The notes: generated by a model not told the origin, from the sequence alone. Positions 34,169 through 43,119 are shown, counted from the first letter of the stretch. The stretch: DNA of 64,000 nucleotides from Cecembia calidifontis (GCF_004216715.1 NZ_SGXG01000001.1:3952501-4016500), one strand, 5' to 3'. Numbers and translations are program-made.

Positions 34169-34188
34169 AAAGGATAATTTTATCCTTT
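34169..34188. promoter_or_regulatory. Perfect AAAGGA-N8-TCCTTT palindrome before the ScdA_N gene
   Basis: AAAGGATAATTTTATCCTTT differs from the fasciclin-gene site (3613-3632) at one position. It lies 11-30 bp upstream of the start codon at 34158. Confidence 0.65.
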
Positions 34189-34256
34189 ATATGTTTTTTG
34201 AAAAGGGAGCCATTTGACTCCCTTGTGTAACAATTCAAAGATACGAATACTTTATT

Positions 34257-34276
34257 ATCGGACAAATATATCTTTT
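34257..34276. promoter_or_regulatory. Second, weaker copy of the AAAGGA-N8-TCCTTT motif
   Basis: ATCGGA-CAAATATA-TCTTTT, 88 bp from the first site and upstream of the same operon. Confidence 0.35.
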
Positions 34277-34277
34277 A

Positions 34278-34688
34278 TTATTTTTCCCATTCTGCAAAAG
34301 AATTTTCAGTTTCAAATAACCTCAGTCTTTTTAAATGGATTTGGTTGGGCAATTTTTGTTGGAGCTGATTCGCCATCCATTCCAACATTCTCTCAGCTGT
34401 TGGTTCCGAAGCCATCCAGAATATTTTTTCCTCCATTTTTCCAAAATCCCGTTCATTCACCTCATTCCTTTTGAGCATGATGGCATGGTCTATGGGATCT
34501 ACGATGACATCTTTGACTATTTGCTTGAGAATTTTGAAATCCAATAACATGTCATCTTCTCCAACTTCCTCTCCAGTGATGGTAACGTGCAATTTATAAC
34601 TGTGCCCATGAATATGCTGGCAGGCCCCTTGATAGGAACTGATTCTATGGGCAGTTTCAAAGGTGAAAATTTTGGTAATGCTCAACAT
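34278..34688 (-). CDS. 6-pyruvoyl-tetrahydropterin synthase / QueD family protein (copy 1)
   Basis: 136 residues. Zinc ligands and catalytic residues of the family are visible: FTFETAHRI with the first His, GACQHIHGHSY with catalytic-type Cys and two His, and the C-terminal LRLFETENSFAEW with the pterin-binding Glu. The enzyme family makes 6-carboxy-tetrahydropterin (queuosine path) or related pterins. It follows the 594-residue flavoprotein-like gene by 13 bp, and a close paralogue lies at 58897-59304, also beside N-oxide genes. Its exact product cannot be read from sequence. Confidence 0.85.
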   Translation of the reverse strand: MLSITKIFTFETAHRISSYQGACQHIHGHSYKLHVTITGEEVGEDDMLLDFKILKQIVKDVIVDPIDHAIMLKRNEVNERDFGKMEEKIFWMASEPTAERMLEWMANQLQQKLPNQIHLKRLRLFETENSFAEWEK

Positions 34689-34701
34689 TGATTTTAGAAC
34701 A

Positions 34702-36486
34702 TTAGGTGAGTTGTGGAACCAGGCCTTGAATTTCCTCTTTTATACCTTCCAGCTGAACTTTCATCTTGTCCAAAATCTCCTCTGTATCCAAAGAAATCTG
34801 CTCTGACAACTCTTGGTAATATTGAATCCCATCCTGCAGATTCTTTTTGAATTTTTCAATGTAAGATTCGTATTTGGCAGTCTTTTCAGGAATGGTTTTT
34901 TCTATTTCTACTTTTAAGTGCTGAACATAAAGTTGAAGTTCTTTAATGAAGACATGAGGTCTTTCAGGGTCAAGATTAAGGTTGATTTTTCCATAAATAT
35001 GGTCTACCATCTCTTTAAGACTGAATATACCTTTGAAATAAGCAAGGTTAGGTCCTGGACAAATGGTTACCGCATTCAAATTCCGCTTAGGTGTTCCTCC
35101 TGCATTCAATATAGCAGGAGCACTCAGTCCTTCACAAAGACAGTCTTTTTCCTGCACTTCATCGAGTTCCTGTTTGGAAGTTTCGCCGGCTTCGAATTTT
35201 TTGATTTTTAAGTTTTGGTATTCTCTGGAAGCCGTACAGATGGGCTTGGTTGAAAATTCCGTACTAAATGTCAGGAATTTCTTGTAACAAGGGCTACCTG
35301 GTCTGTTTTTGGCTATTCTGGACTTTCTTTGATCCTCTCCACTGCTGGTTCGAAGATTATTGAACGGAACGCCAAGTGGAGAAGCATGGCTCAGATAAAA
35401 ATCTGATTTTCTGGCATTGATCAATCTCTGCAAAGTATCTTCGTCTACACTTGTCGCTTCTGGAACAAGTAAAAATGGACTGCCCCAACCTGTGCCATCA
35501 AGCTCATAATATTCCATCAGAAACTGGTTTTCACGGGCATTGCCTATACCGCCCTGATAGGTGATTTTTGGTTTTAATCCAACCGGCATTTCCGGCATTC
35601 CCTTTTCTTGCAAAACCTGCTGACAACTGATCCAAAGTGTTTGGGTGAGTGAATCTCTATTGGTTTTAAACTCTTCCAAAATGGGGCCAATCAACAAGCC
35701 ATCCGTAGCAAAAGCATGTCCTCCACAATTCAACCCCGATTCAATCCTAAACTCAGACACCCAAAGGCCTTTTTTGGCCAAAAATCTTCCCTGAATCAAG
35801 GCTGATCTATAATCTGATACTTTCAGGATGATTCCTTTCTTGATATGACCGTTTTGGTCAGGGAAAAAGTCTTCAAACTGCTCTGCATAGGCAAAAAGGG
35901 CAGGATTCAATCCCGCAGAAAATACCACCGAACCTTTGGCTTTGCTATTTGCAAATCCTCTCAATGCAGAAAGGGCATCTGAATATTCCCGCGGCAAGGC
36001 CTCTCCGGCTTTATTATAATTGATTTTATCCACTTTGGTCATGATATTGACATCAATTTGACCGGGCTGAATATATTCCCGAAGTTTTTCCTGCAAGACT
36101 TGTCTTTGCTTTCCTTCAGAATTCATCATCTGCTGATACAATTCCGTCGCAGGGTGCTGCTCAGGCAGAAGTTGAAAATATTGGTTGATTTCGCGGCTGC
36201 TTTCAAAATCAGCCTGCTTTAATACCTCAACCTGTTGGTCAACCACTTCCTGAAGCAAGTTAAGGTAGGCCGTGACCCTTTTCGCTCTATAGTCTTCACT
36301 GCCCTCATCAATGGGCAAATATGGGATTTGGTAAGTCCTGGAATAATACCTTCGCATATCTTCCAACAGGTGGTCATCCATAATGGATACTACAGAAGAT
36401 ATTCCAAATTGGGCAACTTTAATGGGTGAATCTACAGTAAAACCCAGTCCCATGACCGGTATATGAAAAGTGTGAGGTGATGACAT
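34702..36486 (-). CDS. Nitronate-monooxygenase-like TIM-barrel protein, cysteine-rich
   Basis: 594 residues, cytoplasmic. It begins HIPVMGLGFTVDSPIKVAQFGISSVVSIMDD, in the way of FMN TIM-barrel enzymes. In order it also has GGHAFATDG after a Glu (compare EAGGHxG of nitronate monooxygenase), then YQGGIGNAREN (compare AAGGI), then GTGWGSPFLLVPEA (compare MGTRF). A C-terminal insertion holds several cysteines (SPCYKK, KPICTASRE, KDCLCEGL, TICPGPN), possibly a metal or Fe-S site. A long helical tail closes the protein. I infer a flavin oxidoreductase acting on a nitro- or N-oxide compound; no substrate is known. It forms an operon with the QueD-like gene. Confidence 0.5.
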   Translation of the reverse strand: MSSPHTFHIPVMGLGFTVDSPIKVAQFGISSVVSIMDDHLLEDMRRYYSRTYQIPYLPIDEGSEDYRAKRVTAYLNLLQEVVDQQVEVLKQADFESSREINQYFQLLPEQHPATELYQQMMNSEGKQRQVLQEKLREYIQPGQIDVNIMTKVDKINYNKAGEALPREYSDALSALRGFANSKAKGSVVFSAGLNPALFAYAEQFEDFFPDQNGHIKKGIILKVSDYRSALIQGRFLAKKGLWVSEFRIESGLNCGGHAFATDGLLIGPILEEFKTNRDSLTQTLWISCQQVLQEKGMPEMPVGLKPKITYQGGIGNARENQFLMEYYELDGTGWGSPFLLVPEATSVDEDTLQRLINARKSDFYLSHASPLGVPFNNLRTSSGEDQRKSRIAKNRPGSPCYKKFLTFSTEFSTKPICTASREYQNLKIKKFEAGETSKQELDEVQEKDCLCEGLSAPAILNAGGTPKRNLNAVTICPGPNLAYFKGIFSLKEMVDHIYGKINLNLDPERPHVFIKELQLYVQHLKVEIEKTIPEKTAKYESYIEKFKKNLQDGIQYYQELSEQISLDTEEILDKMKVQLEGIKEEIQGLVPQLT

Positions 36487-36572
36487 GCTTGAGGAAATTT
36501 AATGAATGCTATTAACTAACTAATTGAATATGGTAAAGAGACAAAAGTAGGGTATATAAAATCCTCAGAATA

Positions 36573-36584
36573 TGATTTATGTCA
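36573..36584. promoter_or_regulatory. TGA-N6-TCA, possible FNR/CRP-type box
   Basis: TGATTTATGTCA, about 90 bp upstream of the nitronate-monooxygenase-like operon. The rest of 36487-36739 shows nothing else I can name. Confidence 0.35.
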
Positions 36585-36739
36585 GGATAAATGAAAACTT
36601 CATTGGTTTTTAAAGCGAACATATCACCAATTTTCGTCCAAAAATGGACAGACCGCTATTTCAAATGCTGAATTTTTGCGAAATTTCAAACGAATTCCTG
36701 GATGGCATTGCATTTGAAAGAATAATTACAAAAAACACC

Positions 36740-36928
36740 ATGGCAACTTTCTTACTTTGGCTTATTCTTATCGTGATTTGCTGGCCGCTGGCCTTATTGG
36801 CCATCATCTTGTATCCCATTGTATGGCTGCTGGTTTTGCCTTTCAGGTTACTGGGCTTTGCCATAGACCTTTCCTTTTCCTTCATTAGAAATCTGGTCAT
36901 GTTGCCTTTTAACCTGATCAAGAGGTAA
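36740..36928 (+). CDS. Small membrane protein of 62 residues
   Basis: Starting at ATG 36740 (MATFLLWLILIVICWPLALL), the product is almost entirely hydrophobic, with two spans and a basic C-terminus (FNLIKR). An upstream in-frame ATG at 36644 adds 32 residues without family-like sequence. Short proteins of this kind occur beside anaerobic and stress genes in Bacteroidota, but no function is known. A hairpin (TGATCC-GCT-GGATCA, 36954-36968) with a T-run follows and may terminate its message. Confidence 0.5.
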   Translation: MATFLLWLILIVICWPLALLAIILYPIVWLLVLPFRLLGFAIDLSFSFIRNLVMLPFNLIKR

Positions 36929-36965
36929 ATGTCCTACTTTATTGAGAAAGTCTTGATCCGCTGGA

Positions 36966-37067
36966 TCAGATCAACTTTTTAATCTTTTCCTGTAATGCAG
37001 GTACTACCATTTCCTCAAACCAGGGATTCCTTCTTTGCCAGAGCTTTGAATATTCATCCCCTAAAAG
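36966..37067 (-). pseudogene. Fragment of a lost gene, C-terminal end
   Basis: A 33-codon open frame without start, LLGDEYSKLWQRRNPWFEE and on to KIKKLI, closed by TGA at 36966. The sequence looks like the ordered C-terminus of an enzyme and not random. No full gene is upstream, since the frame is stopped at 37068-37070. I cannot name the parent family. Confidence 0.25.
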
Positions 37068-37111
37068 TTATACGATTAGGTTGAATTTGCAAAAAAAGCA
37101 CCTTGAAAAAT

Positions 37112-37131
37112 GAAAGACAAAATTATCCTTT
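37112..37131. promoter_or_regulatory. AAAGGA-N8-TCCTTT-like site before nrdD
   Basis: GAAAGA-CAAAATTA-TCCTTT, with the same variant left half as at 10990-11009. It suggests that the anaerobic ribonucleotide reductase shares the NO-responsive control. Confidence 0.4.
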
Positions 37132-37170
37132 AATACTTGTTCGACCTAATTTTATGAAAAATTTTTTCCC

Positions 37171-37182
37171 TGATTTAAGTCA
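37171..37182. promoter_or_regulatory. TGA-N6-TCA site before nrdD, possible FNR box
   Basis: TGATTTAAGTCA, centred about 100 bp before the nrdD ATG at 37276. Anaerobic induction of nrdD by an FNR-type protein is expected (inference). Confidence 0.45.
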
Positions 37183-37275
37183 AGTTCAAACATGACCAAA
37201 GCCCTATACCAACCTTATTCTAATCCTTACCTTGTCCATGTTTTTATACATTTCCACCGCGCAAACCACAAAAAT

Positions 37276-39378
37276 ATGGATCAATTTGTCATTAAGAGAA
37301 ACGGGGAATATGCCCCTTTCGAAGCTTTTAAAATCGAAGATGCTTTAAAAAAAGGATTTCAAAGCGTTCATAAACCTTACGATCCGGTTGTATTCCAACA
37401 AATTTTGAAAAAGCTTGATCAGCAAACCACCTGGGCAGTAGAAGATATACAGGACATTATCGAAAAGCAATTGTTTGAATCTGGCTACTTCAATGTCATG
37501 CGCTCTTTTATGCTTTACCGGCACACCAGGAAAATGCAACGGGAACACGTGGCCGGGCTTAATGAAGACACCACCTATGTGGACAGCACGCAGACCATAG
37601 AGGAATACATTATGGAAACCGATTGGCGGATCAATGCCAACGCAAACACTTCCTATTCCAATGCAGGATTGGTAAATAATGTTGTCGGGAAAATCATCGC
37701 CAATTATTGGTTGGACAAAATCTACAACAAGGAAGAAGGCTATGCCCACCGCAATGGGGACATACACATTCACGACCTGGATTGTCTTACCGGCTATTGT
37801 GCCGGATGGTCTCTCAGGGTGTTACTCAATGAGGGCTTCAACGGTGTACGGGGAAGGGTGGAAAGTAGGCCCCCCTCCCACTTTCGTGAGGCGCTTGGAC
37901 AGATGGCCAATTTTCTCGGGATACTTCAAAGCGAATGGGCCGGTGCACAGGCCTTCAGTTCTTTTGATACTTATCTGGCGCCTTATGTTTTCAAAGACAA
38001 TTTAAGTCAAAAAGACGTAGAAAAAGCCATTCGTTCTTTTGTATACAACTTAAATGTTCCCGCAAGATGGGGACAATCCCCTTTTACCAATATCACTTTG
38101 GACTGGGTGGTTCCGGAGGACCTCAAAGATCAAATTCCCACTAAAAATGACCTTCACCTTTTCAAAGGATTGGAGGATCCCGGGTTTTTGATCAGGGTGA
38201 TAGGTAGAGGGGTCAATCATGTAGAAGAATTGACTTATAAGCATTTCCAAAAGGAAATGAACATGATCAATAAGGCCTACTACACAATAATGACAGAAGG
38301 AGACGCCTCCGGACAGCCCTTCACATTTCCTATTCCTACCGTCAATATCACAGAAGATTTTGACTGGTATGGAGAAAATACAGACTTGCTTTTTGAGAAT
38401 ACTGCCAAAATTGGTTCTTCCTACTTCCAAAACTTTATTGGAAGTCAATACATGTATGATGAAAATGGAAATAAAATAGAAAACCCCGAAGCCTATAAGC
38501 CCAATGCGGTCCGCAGTATGTGTTGTAGGCTACAGTTGGACCTGCGGGAACTATTGAAGCGGGGCAATGGTCTTTTTGGCTCAGCAGAGATGACCGGAAG
38601 TATTGGAGTAGTCACCATCAATATGGCCCGATTGGGATATATCTATAGGGGAAACAAACAAGGGCTTTACGACAGACTGGACACCTTAATGGCCATTGCT
38701 AAATCTACCTTGGAGAAAAAGAGAAATTTTATTCAGGAAATGTACGATCGAGGACTTTACCCTTACACCAAAAGGTACCTACCAAATTTCAGAAACCACT
38801 TCTCCACCATTGGAGTCAATGGAATGAATGAAATGATATTGAATTTCACTTTTGAAAATGAAGATATAACAGGAGATTTTGGGCAGCAGTTTGCCACTGA
38901 AATTCTGGAATACATCAGAAATAGGATGAAAGAATTCCAAGAAGAAACTGGAAACCTTTACAACCTGGAGGCCACCCCGGCCGAAGGTACTACTTATCGC
39001 TTTGCCAAAGAAGACCGTAAACGCTTCGTGGATATTATTCAGGCTGGGACTGGCGAAAACATCTATTATACCAACAGTTCTCAAATACCCGTGGATTTCA
39101 CAGATGATCCATTTGAAGCCTTGATGCTTCAGGATGAATTACAGTGTAAATATACAGGGGGAACCGTCCTGCACTTGTACATGCGGGAAAAACTTTCCAC
39201 GCCGGAAGCTTGTCGCAATCTGGTCAAAAAGGTCCTCTCCAATTTTAAACTCCCTTACATTACGGTAACTCCTGTATTCAGCATCTGTCCTGTACATGGA
39301 TACCTGAATGGTGAACATGAATATTGCCCAAAATGTGATGAAATTCTATTAGATCAAATTAACCATAAAACCTCTTAA
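37276..39378 (+). CDS. nrdD: Anaerobic (class III) ribonucleoside-triphosphate reductase NrdD lacking its glycyl-radical domain
   Basis: 700 residues from ATG 37276 (MDQFVIKRNGEYAPFE), the start of the ATP-cone regulatory domain; an in-frame start at 37192 adds a non-conserved stretch. The catalytic barrel follows, with TSYSNAGLVNNVVGK and the active-site AVRSMCCRL. The C-terminus has the zinc region ICPVHGYLNGEHEYCPKCDE, but stops ten residues later, before the glycyl-radical segment that completes every NrdD. That segment is in the next ORF, in the same frame, after TAA-GTT-ATG. The enzyme makes deoxynucleotides without oxygen. Either the gene is truly split or the TAA is a mutation or sequence error. 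Confidence 0.92.
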   Translation: MDQFVIKRNGEYAPFEAFKIEDALKKGFQSVHKPYDPVVFQQILKKLDQQTTWAVEDIQDIIEKQLFESGYFNVMRSFMLYRHTRKMQREHVAGLNEDTTYVDSTQTIEEYIMETDWRINANANTSYSNAGLVNNVVGKIIANYWLDKIYNKEEGYAHRNGDIHIHDLDCLTGYCAGWSLRVLLNEGFNGVRGRVESRPPSHFREALGQMANFLGILQSEWAGAQAFSSFDTYLAPYVFKDNLSQKDVEKAIRSFVYNLNVPARWGQSPFTNITLDWVVPEDLKDQIPTKNDLHLFKGLEDPGFLIRVIGRGVNHVEELTYKHFQKEMNMINKAYYTIMTEGDASGQPFTFPIPTVNITEDFDWYGENTDLLFENTAKIGSSYFQNFIGSQYMYDENGNKIENPEAYKPNAVRSMCCRLQLDLRELLKRGNGLFGSAEMTGSIGVVTINMARLGYIYRGNKQGLYDRLDTLMAIAKSTLEKKRNFIQEMYDRGLYPYTKRYLPNFRNHFSTIGVNGMNEMILNFTFENEDITGDFGQQFATEILEYIRNRMKEFQEETGNLYNLEATPAEGTTYRFAKEDRKRFVDIIQAGTGENIYYTNSSQIPVDFTDDPFEALMLQDELQCKYTGGTVLHLYMREKLSTPEACRNLVKKVLSNFKLPYITVTPVFSICPVHGYLNGEHEYCPKCDEILLDQINHKTS

Positions 39379-39381
39379 GTT

Positions 39382-39579
39382 ATGCAAACAAATGAAGCAA
39401 CAATTGAAAAAATTGAAACCCAAACCTGGCTGGAAGCCAACAGGGATAAAAGAACCAAATGTTTGGTCTATACCCGGGTAATGGGATACCACAGGCCAGT
39501 AGAAAGTTTTAACATTGGAAAAAAAGGTGAACACAAGCAACGGGAACATTTCAAAGAAGAAAAGGACAGATACTGCTAG
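39382..39579 (+). CDS. Separate glycyl-radical domain of NrdD
   Basis: 65 residues starting 3 bp after the nrdD stop and in the same frame. KCLVYTRVMGYHRPVESFNIGKKGEHKQ is the glycyl-radical loop of NrdD: Gly35 in RVMGYH is the residue that carries the radical after activation by NrdG. In ordinary NrdD this segment is fused to the C-terminus. As an independent polypeptide it would have to dock into the NrdD barrel, in the way YfiD replaces a damaged domain of pyruvate formate-lyase. Its 3' end overlaps the start region of nrdG in another frame. Confidence 0.8.
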   Translation: MQTNEATIEKIETQTWLEANRDKRTKCLVYTRVMGYHRPVESFNIGKKGEHKQREHFKEEKDRYC

Positions 39580-40249
39580 ACCCATTTATAGCATTACCCC
39601 TTTTACATTATTGGACTATCCTGACCATACGGCCTGCATCCTTTGGTTTGCAGGCTGTAACATGCGTTGTGGATACTGTTACAATCCTGAAATTGTAGCA
39701 GGCAAAGGGAAACTTAGCTATGGGGATATTCTTCAGTTTTTGGAGAAAAGAAAAAATCTTCTGGATGCGGTTGTATTCAGTGGAGGGGAATGCACCCTCC
39801 ATCAGGATGTCCTGTGGTTAGCCCATCAAATCAAAGAATTGGGCATGAAGGTGAAGATCGACACCAACGGCAGCAGACCGCACGTTTTGGAAAACCTCAT
39901 CGCAGAGAAACTGGTAGATTACGTCGCTTTGGACTTTAAAGCCCTGCCTGGAGCTTATCAGAAAATAACAGCCTCCCAGCTTTACGGTGAATTTGTAGAA
40001 AGTCTGGATATCCTGCTGTACAGCAACATCAATTTTGAAGTAAGAACCACCCTCCACAGCTGGCTAATCAGTGAGGAAGACCTTTTTAACATGGCCAAGT
40101 TCCTTAAGGAAAAAGGATACCAAGGCAACTACTACCTTCAGCATTATGTCGGAGACAAAGGCAGCATTTCCAAGCTACCGGAAAGTATAAAGAAAGTATA
40201 TACCCATGAGAAATTTGATTTTCCGGTGAAAACCATTTGGAGGAATTAA
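39515..40249 (+). CDS. nrdG: Anaerobic ribonucleotide reductase activase, radical SAM (NrdG type)
   Basis: Up to 244 residues. The radical-SAM motif AGCNMRCGYCYNPE (C-x3-C-x2-C) binds the 4Fe-4S cluster that cleaves SAM and puts the radical on the glycine of NrdD. The surrounding SITPFTLLDYPDHTACILWFAGC, VVFSGGECTLHQD and KVKIDTNGSRP are typical of the long NrdG2 form. No ATG exists before the conserved part; the start is TTG 39515 or GTG 39527, inside the glycyl-domain ORF, which points to coupled translation of the two. Confidence 0.88.
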   Translation: MEKKVNTSNGNISKKKRTDTARPIYSITPFTLLDYPDHTACILWFAGCNMRCGYCYNPEIVAGKGKLSYGDILQFLEKRKNLLDAVVFSGGECTLHQDVLWLAHQIKELGMKVKIDTNGSRPHVLENLIAEKLVDYVALDFKALPGAYQKITASQLYGEFVESLDILLYSNINFEVRTTLHSWLISEEDLFNMAKFLKEKGYQGNYYLQHYVGDKGSISKLPESIKKVYTHEKFDFPVKTIWRN

Positions 40250-40300
40250 AAAAAGGTGAAGTCAAGAACCTCACCCTTTCATTCACCGAAAACACATGAT

Positions 40301-40750
40301 TTACACACACATTTCTGAAGCCAAAATTTGAGGTTCCATGATGACCATGGTCTTAATAGAGTTAGAAATCAGACAAGCATTTTCAGATTTTTCCAATACT
40401 TTTAACGCCTTACTTTCAGACTCCTCTGTACAAATGGTCAACTCGGGCTTAAGCACTATTTCTGTCATCATCCATTTGCCTGACTCTCTGGAAAGCCTTC
40501 CAAATGCCTGACTGGAGAAATGTTCATATTTTAATTTGTAATTATCTGCCACGGCAAGAAACGTCGTCATAAAACAGCTGTTGACTGCTGCAGTAAACAG
40601 GTGCTCAGGAGACCAGATTCCCGGAACACCTTCCGGAAATTCGGGAGGCGTAGCACATGAAAAAGAATGTTCAAGTTCAGGAGAACTCATCTTTCCGATT
40701 CTTCCATTTTGCCAATGGACATTGACTTCATAGGTAAATGATTCAAACAT
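40301..40750 (-). CDS. OsmC-family protein
   Basis: 149 residues. The two redox cysteines of the OsmC/Ohr fold are present, in AAVNSCFMTTFLAVA and KSENACLISNSI, along with GIWSPEHLFTAAV. These proteins reduce organic hydroperoxides. It follows the quinol NO reductase gene by 20 bp on the same strand and converges on nrdG. It may protect against peroxides made with NO (inference). Confidence 0.85.
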   Translation of the reverse strand: MFESFTYEVNVHWQNGRIGKMSSPELEHSFSCATPPEFPEGVPGIWSPEHLFTAAVNSCFMTTFLAVADNYKLKYEHFSSQAFGRLSRESGKWMMTEIVLKPELTICTEESESKALKVLEKSENACLISNSIKTMVIMEPQILASEMCV

Positions 40751-40770
40751 ATATTAAAATTCTAATTGGT

Positions 40771-43119
40771 TTAAACTGTTTCTATTTCTTCTTCTACTTC
40801 CTCAAGGTGATGATCAATCTTTTCCATTTCATAGGCTGGTTTGAGATGCTTGGCACTTTTCAACACAAACCAGGTCAGAGGAAAGAGGCCGCCGATACAA
40901 AAAAACGCTCCCCCTACAATCCTTAACCAGGTCATTGCCTGAAAAGGTACACTTTGGATAAACTCCTGAGACCTGGCAAACCAATACCCTTCCTCCATCA
41001 CTGCAACAAGTTGATGGATTCCTGCAGGGAATAAATCCAAAGTCACCATCAATAAAAGTCCAATATTGATTGACCAAAATGCCGTTTTCACTAATTGGGT
41101 GTTCCATGCTTCAGGCTTTAGTAAAAATCTCAAAGCAAAAAGAATGGCTGCTATGGATAAATTACCGTAAACCCCCATGAGTGCTGCATGCCCATGATTG
41201 ACTGTCAGGTAAGTTCCATGCTCATAATAATTGGCTATGGGAAGGTTAATGATCAGACCAAAGACTCCTGCACCAAAGAAATTCCAAAAAGTAACCCCAA
41301 TGATAAACAGGAATACTCCAGGCATGGCAAATAGAGAGGATCGGTGTCTTTCTTTTTGCTTGGTCGATAATAGGTAAGGCATACGTTGCATCCTCCATGC
41401 CTCCAAGGTTAACAAAATCAGCGGAACCACCTGTAAGGTCGAAAATACACTTCCCAGAGCAAGCGTTCCTACAGGTTTGGCATTCCAATAGAAATTATGT
41501 GAAATCCCCAATAGCCCTGAACCCAAAAACAGTAAGGCTGCGATATACACTACTTTCACGACAGCTTGCCTGTTGACCAAACCCATCATCACCATCATGT
41601 AGCCTACTATTATCGTGGTGAACACTTCAAAGAATGCTTCCACCCACATATGCACTACCATCCATCTCCAAAAATCAGCAATGACGAAATTGGTTTCAGG
41701 TCGCGCTACAAAGCCCGATAATAAAAGAAGTAAAATACAGACAATGGAATACACCAACCAATTGGGTAGGCCCCAGGGCATACCAGGTCTAAGGGTGTTT
41801 TTAACCCCCCGATATACAATAATCGCCCATAGTGCAAAGATGGCCAAAAGGAAATATTGGTATAGTCTGCCTAATTCCACAAACTCCCAACCTTGATGCC
41901 CTAACCAACGGGAATAATCCCCCAACATCCCCATTGGTCCCATGAAGATTCCCACAAAAGACCCGCCTACCATGACAAAAAATATCCCAAAGAGCAAATT
42001 GATCAAAAATAGCTGACCTTTAGGTTCACTCTTTGCCAACAAGGGTAGGATAAAAAAGGAAATCCCAACCCAACAGGCTGAAATCCAAAACAGAGATAAC
42101 TGAACATGCCAGCTCCTTGAAATTGTAACAGGTAATACTTCCTGAATATCCCAACCAAAGAATTTGGTAAACCCAACAAAATCATGAACAGTCAGAACTC
42201 CAGCCAAAACCTGAATCAAAAACAGGATTACCGCAACATAGAAAAACTTAAAGGTGGCTCTTTGGGTCGGCGTAGGTTTGTATTGTTGTAATTTTTCTTC
42301 AGTGACCATTTCTGATGCACCTTTTGCATAATACTCCTCACTCAGTTGTTCAAATTGTCCATAGTAATACAGAACAATTCCCAAACCCAATACCAGCCCC
42401 AAAAGGCCCACAATACTCCAAATTAAAGTGGAAGGCGTAGCGACATTTCCTGCAAATTCATCATAAGGCCAATTATGGGTATAACTGTATTTTTCACCAG
42501 GTCGCTCTACACTACAGACCCAGGATCCCCAAAAAAAGAATGCACTTAAATCCTTGATCTCTGTGGGATCGGAAATATATCCAGTTGGCTTAAATGCCTC
42601 ATGAAAATCAGGATTGAGAAACATCTCCTGATAAAAGCCCTCCAAATCCCGAATGGCAGCTACCTGAGCGAAAGAAATGTTAACCTGATTGTTATTCTCA
42701 TCGTATGTATTTTCCTTAATTTCTTTTTGAACTTTTCTTAAAATACCCTCTGACTCAAACTCACTCCTGCTTCCATTCTCATTCAAACTTTCCTGATAAA
42801 AACGAAACATGGATTTGGCTCTTTCATTCAAGGCCTGAGCTGTAAAATCAGGACCCCTTAATGCGCCGTCACCAAACATACTTCCATATTCCATCAAAGC
42901 ATAGCGATGGAAAACCTCCTGTCCTCTCAATATTTGCTCTTGGGTGATGATTTCTTCTCCCTTTTCATCTACATAATGCGGAATAGGAGGCGCTTCCTCG
43001 TAAGTCTGATAGGCAATGAACAAAAGACCTACTATACTGATGACAAAGATGACCATAAAAGGAAGCCACCAGTTCTTTTGTTTCATGATGTAATTCAGGA
43101 ATTTAGTATCCGGTTTCAT
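40771..43119 (-). CDS. norZ: Quinol-dependent nitric oxide reductase (qNOR)
   Basis: 782 residues, the length of single-subunit qNOR. An N-terminal extension (residues 20-240) includes a membrane span and a soluble region that resembles NorC without heme, with EEIITQEQILRGQEVFHRYALMEYGSMFGDGALRGPDF. It is followed by about 13 spans of the NorB-type core, with SRSWHVQLSLFWISACWVG, VVHMWVEAFFEVFTT and LTVNHGHAALMGVYGNLSIA as heme and iron ligand regions. It reduces NO to N2O with quinol as donor. A cytochrome-dependent NOR is also encoded in the window at 48291-50091. Confidence 0.93.
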   Translation of the reverse strand: MKPDTKFLNYIMKQKNWWLPFMVIFVISIVGLLFIAYQTYEEAPPIPHYVDEKGEEIITQEQILRGQEVFHRYALMEYGSMFGDGALRGPDFTAQALNERAKSMFRFYQESLNENGSRSEFESEGILRKVQKEIKENTYDENNNQVNISFAQVAAIRDLEGFYQEMFLNPDFHEAFKPTGYISDPTEIKDLSAFFFWGSWVCSVERPGEKYSYTHNWPYDEFAGNVATPSTLIWSIVGLLGLVLGLGIVLYYYGQFEQLSEEYYAKGASEMVTEEKLQQYKPTPTQRATFKFFYVAVILFLIQVLAGVLTVHDFVGFTKFFGWDIQEVLPVTISRSWHVQLSLFWISACWVGISFFILPLLAKSEPKGQLFLINLLFGIFFVMVGGSFVGIFMGPMGMLGDYSRWLGHQGWEFVELGRLYQYFLLAIFALWAIIVYRGVKNTLRPGMPWGLPNWLVYSIVCILLLLLSGFVARPETNFVIADFWRWMVVHMWVEAFFEVFTTIIVGYMMVMMGLVNRQAVVKVVYIAALLFLGSGLLGISHNFYWNAKPVGTLALGSVFSTLQVVPLILLTLEAWRMQRMPYLLSTKQKERHRSSLFAMPGVFLFIIGVTFWNFFGAGVFGLIINLPIANYYEHGTYLTVNHGHAALMGVYGNLSIAAILFALRFLLKPEAWNTQLVKTAFWSINIGLLLMVTLDLFPAGIHQLVAVMEEGYWFARSQEFIQSVPFQAMTWLRIVGGAFFCIGGLFPLTWFVLKSAKHLKPAYEMEKIDHHLEEVEEEIETV

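Noticed and set aside
39376..39384. Recoded stop between nrdD and the glycyl-domain ORF
   Set aside because: The codon is TAA, which is not known to be recoded like TGA or TAG; a real split or an error is more likely.
40250..40300. Possible terminator between nrdG and osmC (GGTGA...TCACC)
   Set aside because: The stem needs a bulge and lacks a clear T-run; too weak to list.
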